In this document: in pieces, positions 7,861-16,110 of the stretch | Numbering within the stretch: position 1 is the stretch's first letter | Layout of the letters: every line of letters starts with the position of its first letter | Notes under the pieces: generated by a model | The model's database searches: none | Seen by the model: only the letters and a program-made list of their open reading frames with translations | Told to the model about the DNA's origin: nothing | Program-made: the position numbers and the translations under genes | From: Oceanicola sp. 502str15 | GTDB taxonomy: Bacteria; Pseudomonadota; Alphaproteobacteria; Rhodobacterales; Rhodobacteraceae | Length of the DNA: 64,000 nt | Direction of reading: 5' to 3' | Assembly: GCF_024105635.1 (NCBI RefSeq) | Contig: NZ_WYDQ01000001.1 | Coordinates: 4,154,501 to 4,218,500, forward strand

Positions 7861-9363
7861 CTACTTCTTCTTGCCGAACCCGCTGAGGCCGGGGGGCAGC
7901 GCGCTGCCGCCGAGGCCGGGAAGGCCGCTGCCGCCCATGCCGGGCATGCCGCCGAGACCCTTGGGCATGGCGCCACCCATCTGTTGCTGGGCCGCCGCAA
8001 GGTCGGCTTCGGACGGGCCGCCCTTGCCGAACATGCCGGCCATGGCCTTCTTGAGCATGCCGCCCTTGCCCATCTTCTTCATCATGTCCGACATCTGGCG
8101 GTGCATCTTCAGCAGCTTGTTCAGCTCGCTGACTTCCTGCCCCGAGCCCTTGGCGATGCGCTTCTTGCGCGACGCCTGAAGCAGCGCGGGGTTGGCGCGT
8201 TCCTTCTTGGTCATCGACTGGATCAGCGCGACCTGACGGCGGATGATGGTGTCGTCAAAGCCGGCGTCCTCGACCTGCTTGGCCATCTTGCCCATTCCGG
8301 GCATCATTTTCATCATGCCTTCCATGCCGCCCATCTTGAGCATCTGCTCGAGCTGCATCTTCAGGTCGTTCATGTTGAACTGACCCTTCTGGAAGCGCTT
8401 CATCATGCGCTCGGCCTGCTCGGCCTCGATGGTCTCCTGCGCCTTCTCGACGAGGGCCACGATGTCACCCATGCCGAGGATGCGCCCGGCGATCTGCTCG
8501 GGGCGGAACTCCTCGAGCGCCTCCATCTTCTCGCCGAGGCCGACGAACTTGATCGGCTTGCCGGTGACAGCGCGCATGGAAAGCGCCGCACCGCCGCGTC
8601 CGTCGCCGTCCATTCGGGTAAGCACGACGCCGGAGATGCCGACCTTGGCGTCAAACTCCTCGGCCACCTCGACGGCGACCTGGCCGGTCAGGCCATCGAC
8701 CACCAGAAGCGTCTCGCGCGGGTTCACCGCGTTGCGCACGTCCTCGACCTCGCCCATCAGGGTTTCGTCGATGTGCAGGCGCCCGGCGGTGTCGAGCATA
8801 TACACATCGTAGCCGCCCATCGTCGCCTGCTGCTGCGCACGCTTGGCGATCTGAACGGCGGTTTGGCCTTCGACGATCGGCAGAGTATCCACCCCGATCT
8901 GGCGGCCCAGAACCTCAAGCTGCTGCATGGCGGCGGGGCGGTAGATGTCGAGCGAGGCCATCAGGACGCGCTTGTTCTGGCGTTCCTTCAGGCGGCGGGC
9001 GATCTTGGCGGTGGTCGTCGTCTTGCCGCCGCCCTGCAGGCCGACCATCAGGATCGGGGCCGGGGCGTTGTCGACCTTCAGCTCGCCGGGCTCGCCTTCG
9101 CCCTGAAGCACATGGACCAGCTCGTCATGGACGATCTTCACGACCTGCTGGCCCGGCGTCACCGATTTGGTGACCGCCTGCCCGGTGGCCTTGTCCTGCA
9201 CCGCCTTGACGAAGTCCCGTGCCACGGGCAGCGACACGTCGGCCTCCAGCAGCGCCACGCGGACCTCGCGCAGCGCGGTCTTCACATCGTCCTCGGACAG
9301 CGCGCCCTGCTTGGTCAGCCGGTCGAAGACGCCGGAGAGACGTTCGGACAGATTTTCAAACAT
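7861..9363 (-). CDS. ffh: Signal recognition particle protein Ffh
   Basis: Ffh binds signal sequences as they leave the ribosome and delivers them with FtsY to the Sec translocon. The 500-residue product has the N domain (about 1-90), the GTPase G domain with P-loop GLQGGGKT at 108-115, DTAGR at 191-195 and TRMDGDGRGG at 249-258, and the methionine-rich M domain from about 300 (MMKRFQKGQFNMNDLKMQLEQ) with the RNA-binding region near KKRIAKGSGQ. A Gly/Met/Pro-rich tail closes the protein. It is slightly longer than typical because of that tail. It heads the long minus-strand operon. Confidence 0.98.
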   Translation of the reverse strand: MFENLSERLSGVFDRLTKQGALSEDDVKTALREVRVALLEADVSLPVARDFVKAVQDKATGQAVTKSVTPGQQVVKIVHDELVHVLQGEGEPGELKVDNAPAPILMVGLQGGGKTTTTAKIARRLKERQNKRVLMASLDIYRPAAMQQLEVLGRQIGVDTLPIVEGQTAVQIAKRAQQQATMGGYDVYMLDTAGRLHIDETLMGEVEDVRNAVNPRETLLVVDGLTGQVAVEVAEEFDAKVGISGVVLTRMDGDGRGGAALSMRAVTGKPIKFVGLGEKMEALEEFRPEQIAGRILGMGDIVALVEKAQETIEAEQAERMMKRFQKGQFNMNDLKMQLEQMLKMGGMEGMMKMMPGMGKMAKQVEDAGFDDTIIRRQVALIQSMTKKERANPALLQASRKKRIAKGSGQEVSELNKLLKMHRQMSDMMKKMGKGGMLKKAMAGMFGKGGPSEADLAAAQQQMGGAMPKGLGGMPGMGGSGLPGLGGSALPPGLSGFGKKK

Positions 9364-9549
9364 ACGCCCGGCCCTCCTTCGGCCTCTTGCAACATGCCCA
9401 CCCCAGATGGGGCCGGCGGCTCATTTCGCAACCTGAGTTTCCGGGCTCGAATGCAGTTGCGCCCCCGTGGGCGAAACTCGCTGACGGGGGGCGATCCTGT
9501 GAAAGCCAGGACCGGAAGCGTTGAGGACTCCCGGAGGTGTGAGGCGGAT

Positions 9550-10128
9550 TTACGCCGCGCTTGGGGGCGAGTCAACCATATGGTCAAGAACGGGAGGCTC
9601 TGCTGCCGGGTCCTGCAACAGCCAGCGCAGCACTATGCGGGCGGGTTCTGTGGCGGCGGGCTGGTTTGTGAAGGTGCCGAGGAGCGGGCGGGGAAGGGCA
9701 GGGGTGAGCAGCATTGGACGAAAGGCGATGTCGGTCACGCTGCGGCGCTTGCCGGTGGCCGGGTCCTTCTGGCGGAAGCGGCGCGTGGTGCGCTCCACGG
9801 CGACGCCGGTGACCTTGGCGAGGGCCATGGCCTCGTGGCGCGCCCGCAGGAGGGCGCGGTGGCGGAAGGTTATGCGGCCCTCGCGCCGGTCGAGGGTGAT
9901 TTCGGTGGTGTGGGGCGTGAGGGCAAGCAGGGCGGACCAGATCAGGGCGAGGAGCATGAAGGCCGCGCCGAGGGGCATCAGGATCAGGGGGGCGGTGGCG
10001 GAGCCGATGAGCAGGTTCACCAGCCCGAGGCAGAAGACGGCGAGCACGATCAGCAGCAGAGCCGCCGAAACTCGGCCCGGACCCTGAACGAGGACCAGCC
10101 GGTCGGCGGTGTGCTCGCGGATGTTCAC
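9550..10128 (-). CDS. Two-helix membrane protein of unknown function (192 aa)
   Basis: The start is a GTG that overlaps the stop of the upstream gene as GTGA. The product has two hydrophobic segments at about residues 20-41 and 45-66, then a soluble domain beginning TTEITLDRREGRITFRHRALL, which looks like the strand-turn-strand opening of small bacterial membrane proteins with a PH-like domain. The upstream gene has the same plan (short N-terminus, two helices, strands with a Cys/Arg-rich start), so the two may be distant paralogues acting as a pair. Function unknown. It lies 186 bases upstream of ffh on the same strand. Confidence 0.75.
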   Translation of the reverse strand: MNIREHTADRLVLVQGPGRVSAALLLIVLAVFCLGLVNLLIGSATAPLILMPLGAAFMLLALIWSALLALTPHTTEITLDRREGRITFRHRALLRARHEAMALAKVTGVAVERTTRRFRQKDPATGKRRSVTDIAFRPMLLTPALPRPLLGTFTNQPAATEPARIVLRWLLQDPAAEPPVLDHMVDSPPSAA

Positions 10129-10619
10129 TGGGTGGTTTCGGGGCGGTCCGCAGGGTTCGGGCGTGCGGCCAGCCATTGCTCTATCCGCTGTTTCAGCTCC
10201 CGGGCCGGGCCGGGGGCACCGAAGCCGCGCACCGGCACGGGCGCCTTGTCGGTGAGCAATATGGTGCGGTGAATGGTCAGCCCGGTGCCGCCGGGGGCGC
10301 GGGCGGGCAGGGTGACGCGGTCGCAGGCGACACCTTCGATGTGGTCGAAGCGGGTGGCGTGGTGCAGCCGGCCGAGGGTGCCGCGTTCTTCGATGCAGCC
10401 GGCTCGGCAGTCGATCACGGTGACCGGGCCGGGGCGCAGGGCCCAGAGCAGGGGCAGGAGGAGCAGGGCACCTGCCGCCGTGATCGGCTGGAGCGGTGGC
10501 ACCAGGATGCCGACGATCAGCAGCGGCCCCCCGAGTGCCGCCAGCCAGAGGGCGGACGGGCGCGGTGCCGGGCGGTTGCGCAGAGTCAGCCTGGGGCTTT
10601 GTCCGGCGGTCGGGCTCAT
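10125..10619 (-). CDS. Two-helix membrane protein of unknown function (164 aa)
   Basis: An open frame continues to 10694, but the ATG at 10619 has GAGAGGAG eight bases upstream, so I use it. The product has two hydrophobic stretches (LWLAALGGPLLIVGILVPP and ITAAGALLLLPLLWAL), then a soluble part opening VTVIDCRAGCIEERGTLG and ending with a helix ELKQRIEQWLAAR. Layout and size match the downstream overlapping gene, suggesting an interacting pair. No known motif identifies a function. Confidence 0.72.
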   Translation of the reverse strand: MSPTAGQSPRLTLRNRPAPRPSALWLAALGGPLLIVGILVPPLQPITAAGALLLLPLLWALRPGPVTVIDCRAGCIEERGTLGRLHHATRFDHIEGVACDRVTLPARAPGGTGLTIHRTILLTDKAPVPVRGFGAPGPARELKQRIEQWLAARPNPADRPETTQ

Positions 10620-10981
10620 GCGGGGGCTCCTCTCCCATGTCACATTGACGCCCGCGCGGCCCCCGAGGTCAAGCCATCTGATCGCGTCCGTCATTGCCCT
10701 TGATCGGGAGGCGCGATAAAAACTTCATCCGCCTGCGAAGGAATTGCGCGGCTCGCACGTATTACCTCACATCGGCTCACAATATGCCCATCCGGCCCCC
10801 ATATGGCAGGATATGGCTTGAGCCGCGCGCAAAACTGAAGACGCTGCTTGCGGAGGCAGCGGAATGTGATAATCTATACTGAACTGTTCAGAACAGTTGA
10901 TACCCTTGTGCGGGCGCACAGAAAACAGGAAGGTCGTGGCTCATGTTGGATGGTGAACAGATTTCTGCCGGAGGGCGACGG
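10620..10981. other. Intergenic region between divergent genes (362 bases)
   Basis: The stretch separates a minus-strand membrane-protein gene from the plus-strand LysR gene and is visibly richer in A and T than its surroundings. It holds a 17-base palindrome near the LysR gene (listed separately) and a possible -10 (GATAAT at 10868-10873) without a well-spaced -35. An open frame of about 60 codons at 10694-10882 has no ribosome site or protein-like features, and I do not call it. Confidence 0.6.
10882..10898. promoter_or_regulatory. Perfect palindrome upstream of the LysR gene
   Basis: AACTGTTC-A-GAACAGTT has two perfect 8-base arms around a single base. It lies 84 bases before the LysR-type start codon and just after TATACT/GATAAT-like sequences, so it could overlap the promoter. 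LysR sites usually follow T-N11-A, and an imperfect autoregulatory site is possible, but a perfect 8-1-8 repeat would also suit a TetR- or Xre-type repressor. Confidence 0.45.
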
Positions 10982-11866
10982 ATGAACAGCCTCGATACCT
11001 GGGATGAAGTGCGCACCGCCTATCATGTGGCGCGCGTTGGCACGGTTTCGGGCGCGGCCGACGCGCTGGGCGTGCACCATGCCACGGTCATCCGCCACAT
11101 CGACGCGCTCGAGACACGGCTCGGGACCAAGCTGTTTCAGCGGCACGCGCGCGGTTACACCGCCACCGAGGCCGGGCTGGACCTGTTGCAGGTGGCCAAG
11201 GCGACCGATGACCAGTTTTCGCAGCTTGCGGGCCGGATCAAGGGGCGCGGCGAAGAGGTCACCGGCGAGCTGATCGTCACCTCGATCCCGTCGCTCTCTC
11301 CCTCGCTCACCGCCACGCTGGCCAGCTACAGCCGCGCCAATCCGCAGGTCACGCTTCGTTTCATGACCGACGAGCGGCTGTTCCGGCTCGAATACGGCGA
11401 GGCGCATGTGGCCATCCGTGCCGGCAAGCGGCCCGACCAGCCCGACAACGTGGTGCAGAAGTTCTTCGAACTGGGCCACGCGCTTTATGCCACGCAAGAC
11501 TACGTCGACGAGATGGGCCCGCTCGACGAGGATGACATGACGCGGCACCGTTTTGTCTCGGAAGACGACCGCGACAGCCGTGCGCCCTTCTATCGCTGGC
11601 TGCACGAGATGGTGCCCGATCGCTGCATCACCTACCGCGCCTCGGCGCAGCGCTCGGTGGTGGATGCGATCCGCGCCGGGGCCGGCATCGGGTTTCTGCC
11701 CGAAGCGGCGGGCGACAGGCAGCCTGACCTCGTGAAGATGATGTCCACCCGCGAGGAGTGGCGTGCGGCGGTGTGGCTGGTGACGCATGTGGATCTGCAT
11801 CGCACAGCTAAGGTGCAGTCGATCCTGACCCATCTGAAAGAGACCTACGACCCCTCGACCATGTGA
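10982..11866 (+). CDS. LysR family transcriptional regulator
   Basis: The 294-residue product has an N-terminal winged helix-turn-helix (about residues 6-65: WDEVRTAYHVARVGTVSGAA, then ALGVHHATVIRHIDALETRLG and LFQRHARGYTATEAG) and a C-terminal effector-binding domain that begins ELIVTSIPSLSPSLTATLAS. I choose the second ATG because GGAGG lies seven bases before it; an earlier in-frame ATG at 10943 would add 13 residues. The effector is unknown. Immediate neighbours are an ArsR gene (convergent) and two membrane-protein genes (divergent), and the palindrome at 10882 may be its or another regulator's operator. Confidence 0.93.
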   Translation: MNSLDTWDEVRTAYHVARVGTVSGAADALGVHHATVIRHIDALETRLGTKLFQRHARGYTATEAGLDLLQVAKATDDQFSQLAGRIKGRGEEVTGELIVTSIPSLSPSLTATLASYSRANPQVTLRFMTDERLFRLEYGEAHVAIRAGKRPDQPDNVVQKFFELGHALYATQDYVDEMGPLDEDDMTRHRFVSEDDRDSRAPFYRWLHEMVPDRCITYRASAQRSVVDAIRAGAGIGFLPEAAGDRQPDLVKMMSTREEWRAAVWLVTHVDLHRTAKVQSILTHLKETYDPSTM

Positions 11867-11890
11867 GGGGGCAGGGGCTTGGGCCTTGCC

Positions 11891-12241
11891 CTAGGGGTCT
11901 TCGCCCTGAAGCCCCAGCTCGGCGCCGAGGAACCGCTCGAAGGCATCGAGGTTCACCGGCTCGAACTGGCCGAAGCCCTGCATCCAGACCGAGGCGGCCT
12001 TCATCGCGCCCGGCTCCAGCTTGCACCATTTCACCCGGCCGCGCTTTTCCTGGCTGATGAGCCCAGCGCCGGCGAGGATGGTGAGGTGCTTGGAGATCGC
12101 GGCAAGGCTCACCTCGAAGGGCTCGGCCACGTCGGTCACGGCCATGTCGTCTTCCAGCAGCATCGCAAGGATCGCCCGCCGGGTCGGGTCGGCGAGGGCG
12201 GCGAAGATGGTGTCGAGCGAGGGGCGCGGGCGCAGGGTCAT
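11891..12241 (-). CDS. ArsR family transcriptional regulator
   Basis: The 116-residue product is a winged helix-turn-helix repressor: IFAALADPTRRAILAMLLEDD opens the domain, EVSLAAISKHLTILAGAGLI is the recognition-helix region and SQEKRGRVKWCKLEP the wing. It lacks the clustered cysteine metal-binding motif (only one Cys), so it is probably not a metal sensor; this subtype often pairs with SRPBCC proteins. An upstream ATG at 12280 would add 13 residues, but that ATG lies inside the inverted repeat TCAACC-N4-GGTTGA, so the downstream start is preferred. It is convergent with the LysR gene and divergent from atpI. Confidence 0.88.
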   Translation of the reverse strand: MTLRPRPSLDTIFAALADPTRRAILAMLLEDDMAVTDVAEPFEVSLAAISKHLTILAGAGLISQEKRGRVKWCKLEPGAMKAASVWMQGFGQFEPVNLDAFERFLGAELGLQGEDP

Positions 12242-12272
12242 GGCCGAGCGGTAGGACGGGGGCGGGCAATCG

Positions 12273-12288
12273 TCAACCATTCGGTTGA
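12273..12288. promoter_or_regulatory. Inverted repeat, likely ArsR operator
   Basis: TCAACC-ATTC-GGTTGA has perfect 6-base arms and sits 32 bases upstream of the chosen ArsR start codon. Its position suits autorepression. The half-site (T/G)CAAC resembles the GCAAC half-sites found at the other ArsR locus in this window, which supports an ArsR-type operator. Confidence 0.55.
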
Positions 12289-12390
12289 ATATGGACGCGG
12301 GCTCCGATCCGATGCCGCAGCGCCGAAATGACCACGCCCGCCTCGGGCTCGTGCCATATAAATCAATGGCTTAGCTCCGCCATCAGCCAA

Positions 12391-12419
12391 TTGACTCCCC
12401 GCCCCCCTCCGCCTAGCTT
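12391..12419 (+). promoter_or_regulatory. Candidate housekeeping promoter of the F0 operon
   Basis: TTGACT at 12391-12396 is followed after exactly 17 bases by TAGCTT at 12414-12419, placing the start of transcription about 20 bases before the atpI start codon. The -35 matches five of six consensus bases; the -10 is weak. It is the only well-spaced pair I see in the 157-base gap between the ArsR operator and atpI. Confidence 0.45.
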
Positions 12420-12445
12420 CCGCGCAACTGTCGATGGGGGCGAAC

Positions 12446-12772
12446 ATGGCCGGCTCGGATGACGAGCAGCGACTTAAGGAGCTTGAAGGCAAGCTCTCGG
12501 CGCATAAGGCAAAATACGCGCCGCCCCCGCCGAAAGACGATCACTACCACGCGGCCTCGCAGGGCTGGCGGATGGTGATCGAGCTGGTTGCCGGTCTCGG
12601 GATCGGCTTCGGCATCGGGTACGGGCTCGACGTTCTGTTCGGAACGCTGCCCCTCTTCCTGCTGCTGTTCACATTGCTGGGCTTTGCCGCCGGTGTTCGC
12701 GTGATGATGCGCACGGCAGCAGAGTTTCAAAACGCCCCGCACACCGGGGCAGAGGACGAGAAGAGGGACTGA
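12446..12772 (+). CDS. atpI: ATP synthase protein I (AtpI/AtpQ-like assembly factor)
   Basis: The 108-residue product has a charged N-terminus with a proline run ([20 protein letters not shown]) and two membrane segments ([20 protein letters not shown] and [19 protein letters not shown]). The Gly-rich first helix and the position as first gene of the F0 operon identify AtpI, which helps assemble the c-ring or import magnesium. I use the second ATG because GGGG precedes it by six bases. AtpB follows one base after its stop codon. Confidence 0.9.
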   Translation: MAGSDDEQRLKELEGKLSAHKAKYAPPPPKDDHYHAASQGWRMVIELVAGLGIGFGIGYGLDVLFGTLPLFLLLFTLLGFAAGVRVMMRTAAEFQNAPHTGAEDEKRD

Positions 12773-12773
12773 C

Positions 12774-13550
12774 ATGGCGACAGAAGCCCACGGCGCAGAG
12801 GACGGCCTCGCGTTCCATCCGATGGACCAGTTCATGGTCAAGCCGCTCTTCGGAGACGGCCCGGTGGCGTGGTATACCCCGACGAACGTGACGTTCTGGA
12901 TGGCCCTCACCGTTCTTGCCGTGATCCTGCTGCTCGTCATCGGCACCCGCCGCCGCGCGGTGATCCCGTCGCGCAGCCAGTCGATTGCCGAAATGGCCTA
13001 TGGCCTCGTGCACAAGATGATCGAGGATGTCTGCGGCAAAGACGGGCTCAAGTACTTCCCCTACATCATGACGCTGTTCATGTTCATCCTGCTGGCGAAC
13101 ATGCTGGGTCTGCTGCCCGGCGCCTTCACCACGACTTCGCATCTCGCCGTGACGGTAGTGCTGGCGCTCTTCGTCTTCATTTCGGTCACCGTGATCGGCT
13201 TCGTCAAGAACGGCGCGCACTTCCTCGAGCTGTTCTGGGTCTCGTCGGCACCGCTGGCGCTGCGCCCGATCCTCGCGCTGATCGAGGTGATTTCCTACTT
13301 CGTGCGCCCGGTCAGCCACTCCATTCGTCTGATGGGCAACATGATGGCCGGTCACGCCGTGATCAAAGTCTTTGCAGCCTTCGCGCCGCTGGTCCTGTTT
13401 TCTGCCGTCGGCATCGCGGTTACGCCGCTGTCGATCCTGGCGATCACAGCGATCTACGCGCTCGAGCTGCTCGTGGCCTTCATCCAGGCCTATGTCTTCA
13501 CCATCCTGACCTGCGTGTACTTGAAAGACGCGCTGCACCCGGCCCACTAA
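12774..13550 (+). CDS. atpB: ATP synthase F0 subunit a
   Basis: Subunit a forms the two proton half-channels next to the c-ring. The 258-residue product has five to six membrane segments; the essential arginine is in [17 protein letters not shown] (Arg about 185) and the last helices carry the conserved [22 protein letters not shown]. The early [19 protein letters not shown] segment is also typical. It is followed by atpE after 56 bases. Confidence 0.97.
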   Translation: MATEAHGAEDGLAFHPMDQFMVKPLFGDGPVAWYTPTNVTFWMALTVLAVILLLVIGTRRRAVIPSRSQSIAEMAYGLVHKMIEDVCGKDGLKYFPYIMTLFMFILLANMLGLLPGAFTTTSHLAVTVVLALFVFISVTVIGFVKNGAHFLELFWVSSAPLALRPILALIEVISYFVRPVSHSIRLMGNMMAGHAVIKVFAAFAPLVLFSAVGIAVTPLSILAITAIYALELLVAFIQAYVFTILTCVYLKDALHPAH

Positions 13551-13606
13551 GGCTGGCGGTCAGACAACCAAGTTTCTAGCCAATTCCAACGTAAGGAGAA
13601 TTCGAC

Positions 13607-13843
13607 ATGGAAGGCGATATCGTTCAAATGGGTGCTTTCATCGGTGCAGGCCTGGCCTCTGTGGGCATGGGCGGCGCTGCTATCGGTGTGGGCAATGTTG
13701 TGGGCAACTTCCTCAGCGGCGCTCTGCGCAACCCCTCCGCCGCTGGCGGCCAGACGGCCACCATGTTCATCGGCATCGCATTTGCGGAAGCCCTGGGGAT
13801 CTTCTCGTTCCTTGTCGCGCTTCTGTTGATGTTCGCCGTCTGA
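13607..13843 (+). CDS. atpE: ATP synthase F0 subunit c
   Basis: The 78-residue hairpin protein builds the rotating c-ring. It has the Gly/Ala-rich first helix ([22 protein letters not shown]), the polar loop Arg-Asn-Pro at about 41-43 and the proton-binding Glu61 in the second helix ([14 protein letters not shown]). No additional sodium-type Gln/Ser-Thr ligand set is evident, so proton coupling is expected. AAGGAG lies nine bases before the ATG. Confidence 0.98.
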   Translation: MEGDIVQMGAFIGAGLASVGMGGAAIGVGNVVGNFLSGALRNPSAAGGQTATMFIGIAFAEALGIFSFLVALLLMFAV

Positions 13844-13923
13844 GGCAAAACTTCTGATCCTTACGGCCGGGGGGCAGCGATCCGCGTCCCCCGGTGTCCC
13901 TTTAAGGTTTCCGGAGAGAGCCC

Positions 13924-14505
13924 ATGGCAACTGAAAACTCTGTAGCCGAGCACGTCAGCCCCGCCGACATGGAAGCGGCTGGCCGCTGTGTCGGGCCCGA
14001 TGGCGGTGCCATCGGCATGCCGCAGCTGTGCTTTGACTGGTTTCCGAACCAGATCTTCTGGCTCCTCGTCACGCTTGTCGCGATCTACTTCGTGCTGAGC
14101 CGCATCGCCCTGCCGCGCATCGCCGCGGTTCTGGCCGAGCGCTCCGGCACGATCACCAATGACATCGCGGCGGCCGAAGAATTCAAGATGAAGGCCGGTG
14201 AGGCCGAGAAAGCCTATGAGAAGGCGCTGGCCGATGCCCGCGCCGAGGCACAGGCGATTGCAGCCGAGGCCCGTGCCGAGGTGCAGAAGGATGTGGACGC
14301 TGCCATCGCCAAGGCCGATGCCGAGATTGCGGCCCGCACCGCCGAAGCGGAAAAGGCGATTGCCGAGATCCGTGAAAGCGCGCTCAGCAATGTCGAGGTC
14401 GTGGCCAAGGATACCGCCGGCGAAATCGTCGCGGCTCTGGGTGGCAAGGCCGATGCAAAGGCCGTGACCGCTGCCGTCGAAGCCCGGCTGAAAGGAGCGT
14501 CGTGA
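13924..14505 (+). CDS. atpX: ATP synthase F0 subunit b'
   Basis: The 193-residue product has a 40-residue N-terminus with [28 protein letters not shown], one membrane helix at about 43-60 and a long Ala/Glu/Lys-rich coiled coil to the end. This is the second, divergent b-type stalk subunit found in photosynthetic and many alphaproteobacterial ATP synthases, where it pairs with b. It ends in TGATG, overlapping the atpF start codon by one base. Confidence 0.94.
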   Translation: MATENSVAEHVSPADMEAAGRCVGPDGGAIGMPQLCFDWFPNQIFWLLVTLVAIYFVLSRIALPRIAAVLAERSGTITNDIAAAEEFKMKAGEAEKAYEKALADARAEAQAIAAEARAEVQKDVDAAIAKADAEIAARTAEAEKAIAEIRESALSNVEVVAKDTAGEIVAALGGKADAKAVTAAVEARLKGAS

Positions 14506-15071
14506 TGAACATGCGTTACTGGCTCACCACCGCCGCCGTTTCCCTCGCGGCCTCGCCCGCGCTGGCCGCCTCCGGCCCGTTCTTCTCGCTGCGCAACTCC
14601 AACTTCGTTGTGCTCATCGCCTTCCTGCTGTTCATCGGCGTGCTGCTCTTCTTCAAGGTGCCTTCGATGATTGCCGGTCTGCTCGACAAGCGGGCCGACA
14701 CGATCCGCGCCGAGCTGGATGAAGCCCGCGCCCTGCGCGAAGAGGCCCAGACCGTTCTGGCCAGCTTCGAGCGCAAGCAGGCCGAAGTGGCCGAGCAGGC
14801 CGAGCGCATCGTGGCGCAGGCCAAGGAAGAGTCCAAGCTCGCCGCCGAGCAGGCCAAGGTCGATCTGGAGAAATCCATCGCCCGCCGCCTTGCCGGGGCC
14901 GACGAGCAGATTGCCTCTGCCGAAGCTGCTGCCGTCCGTTCGGTGCGCGACCGTGCCGTGCAGGTGGCCGTGGCCGCCGCAGGCGACGTGATCGCCAAGC
15001 AGATGGGGGCCGCCGAGGCCAACAAGCTGATCGACAGCGCCATCGACGAGGCTGGCGTCAAGCTGCACTGA
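14505..15071 (+). CDS. atpF: ATP synthase F0 subunit b
   Basis: The 188-residue product forms the peripheral stalk with b'. A signal-peptide-like stretch ([20 protein letters not shown]) precedes the membrane helix ([18 protein letters not shown]) and a long coiled coil ([21 protein letters not shown] and on). AAAGGAG lies seven bases before the chosen ATG, which is coupled to the atpX stop codon. It closes the F0 operon, and a strong terminator follows 21 bases later. The F1 genes are elsewhere in the window. Confidence 0.96.
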   Translation: MNMRYWLTTAAVSLAASPALAASGPFFSLRNSNFVVLIAFLLFIGVLLFFKVPSMIAGLLDKRADTIRAELDEARALREEAQTVLASFERKQAEVAEQAERIVAQAKEESKLAAEQAKVDLEKSIARRLAGADEQIASAEAAAVRSVRDRAVQVAVAAAGDVIAKQMGAAEANKLIDSAIDEAGVKLH

Positions 15072-15092
15072 GCTTGCTGGAAACCTATCAGA

Positions 15093-15124
15093 GCGGCCGT
15101 CCTTCGGGGCGGCCGTTTTCTTTT
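15093..15124 (+). terminator. Rho-independent terminator of the F0 operon
   Basis: CGGCCGTCC-TTCG-GGGCGGCCG forms a 9-base stem (one G-U pair) capped by a stable TTCG loop, followed directly by TTTTCTTTT. It starts 22 bases after the atpF stop codon. Confidence 0.9.
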
Positions 15125-15186
15125 GTGCGGAACCCATGGGGGCAGGCGCGGGGTTGAGGTGGCAGACGTCCCCTCAGGAGAGCCCG

Positions 15187-16032
15187 ATGACCTACACCCG
15201 TTTCGCCGCCATGATCGCCACCTCTACGGTGGTGATGTTCGGCCTGATGTATCTGAACACCTACGCGCTGGAGCATGTGTTCTTTTCCGAGACGCGTCTT
15301 TACATGGCGCTGCTCATGGGCGCGGTCATGGCGGCGATCATGCTCGGGTTCATGTGGGGGATGTATCCGGGCCGGGGTGTGAAGCTGGCGATCCTTGCCG
15401 GGGCATTGGTTGTCTTCTCGCTGGCGCTGCTTCTGATCCGCAGCCAGGTGACGGTGGGCGGGCTCAGCTACATGCGCGCGATGATCCCGCATCACTCGAT
15501 CGCGGTGATGACATCGACACGGGCCGGGATCGAGGACGCCCGGGTGGCGGAGCTGGCGGGCGGGATCGCGGCGGCCCAGCGGCGCGAGATCGCCGAGATG
15601 CGCTGGCTCATCGCCGAGCTCGAGGCGGGCCGCAGCGTGGCCTCGACCTACCAAGACCCGGCCCCGCTGCCCGGCAGCGTGGAGGGCGCGCTTACGACCC
15701 TGCGCCTGTCGACCCTTCATCCCGCGCCGCTTACGGCCGCACAGGCGGCGGAGCTGGTCTCGGGGCCGACGGCGGGGTGCAACTTTCGTCAGACCAAAGC
15801 CGACACGCCGATCTTCTGGACCAGTGCCGAGGGCGACATGGGGGTGATGCTGCTCAACGGCACCTTCCTGCGCCTCGGGGGCGGCGCAGGCACCTATGAG
15901 GCGGACAGTCTGCGCATGGAGATCACCCCGCTTGGCGAGGAGGCGGGGGGACGCGCCGATGCCGCGCTGGTCTTCTCGATCGAGAACGGACCGACCCGGG
16001 GCTACCGTGGCTTCTGGACCTGTGCCCAATGA
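15187..16032 (+). CDS. Membrane protein with a DUF305 domain
   Basis: The 281-residue product has three to four membrane segments in the first 95 residues (about 6-22, 37-57, 65-85), followed by the DUF305 signature SYMRAMIPHHSIAVMTSTRAGIEDARVAELA, where the Met-Ile-Pro-His-His motif is often linked to copper-handling proteins. The last third (from about residue 185) contains two cysteines and is not recognised. CAGGAGAG lies eight bases before the ATG. A role in copper or redox homeostasis in the periplasm is a family-level guess. Confidence 0.82.
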   Translation: MTYTRFAAMIATSTVVMFGLMYLNTYALEHVFFSETRLYMALLMGAVMAAIMLGFMWGMYPGRGVKLAILAGALVVFSLALLLIRSQVTVGGLSYMRAMIPHHSIAVMTSTRAGIEDARVAELAGGIAAAQRREIAEMRWLIAELEAGRSVASTYQDPAPLPGSVEGALTTLRLSTLHPAPLTAAQAAELVSGPTAGCNFRQTKADTPIFWTSAEGDMGVMLLNGTFLRLGGGAGTYEADSLRMEITPLGEEAGGRADAALVFSIENGPTRGYRGFWTCAQ

Positions 16033-16110
16033 AGCGGCAGATCCGGTCACGTTTTCTTAGGCCATCCGGTTTAGCATTGCAGGGGCGCACGGCGGCTTTA
16101 GGTTAAGCAT

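Noticed and set aside
9480..9545. Possible 4.5S SRP RNA upstream of ffh (CCAGGACCGGAAG resembles part of the conserved loop)
   Set aside because: The required AGCAG side of the symmetric loop is missing and the flanking arms do not pair.
6976..10272. A plus-strand open frame of about 1,100 codons opposite ffh and the GNAT genes
   Set aside because: It is antisense to well-identified genes, is low in complexity (His/Leu/Arg/Ala-rich) and is a known by-product of high GC codon use.
10694..10882. A 62-codon frame upstream of the LysR gene
   Set aside because: No ribosome site, no protein-like pattern, and it runs into the palindrome and promoter-like region.
10881..10898. Alphaproteobacterial LexA box (GAAC-N7-GAAC)
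   Set aside because: Two GAAC words are present but separated by six bases, not seven, and the sequence is better explained as a perfect 8-1-8 palindrome.
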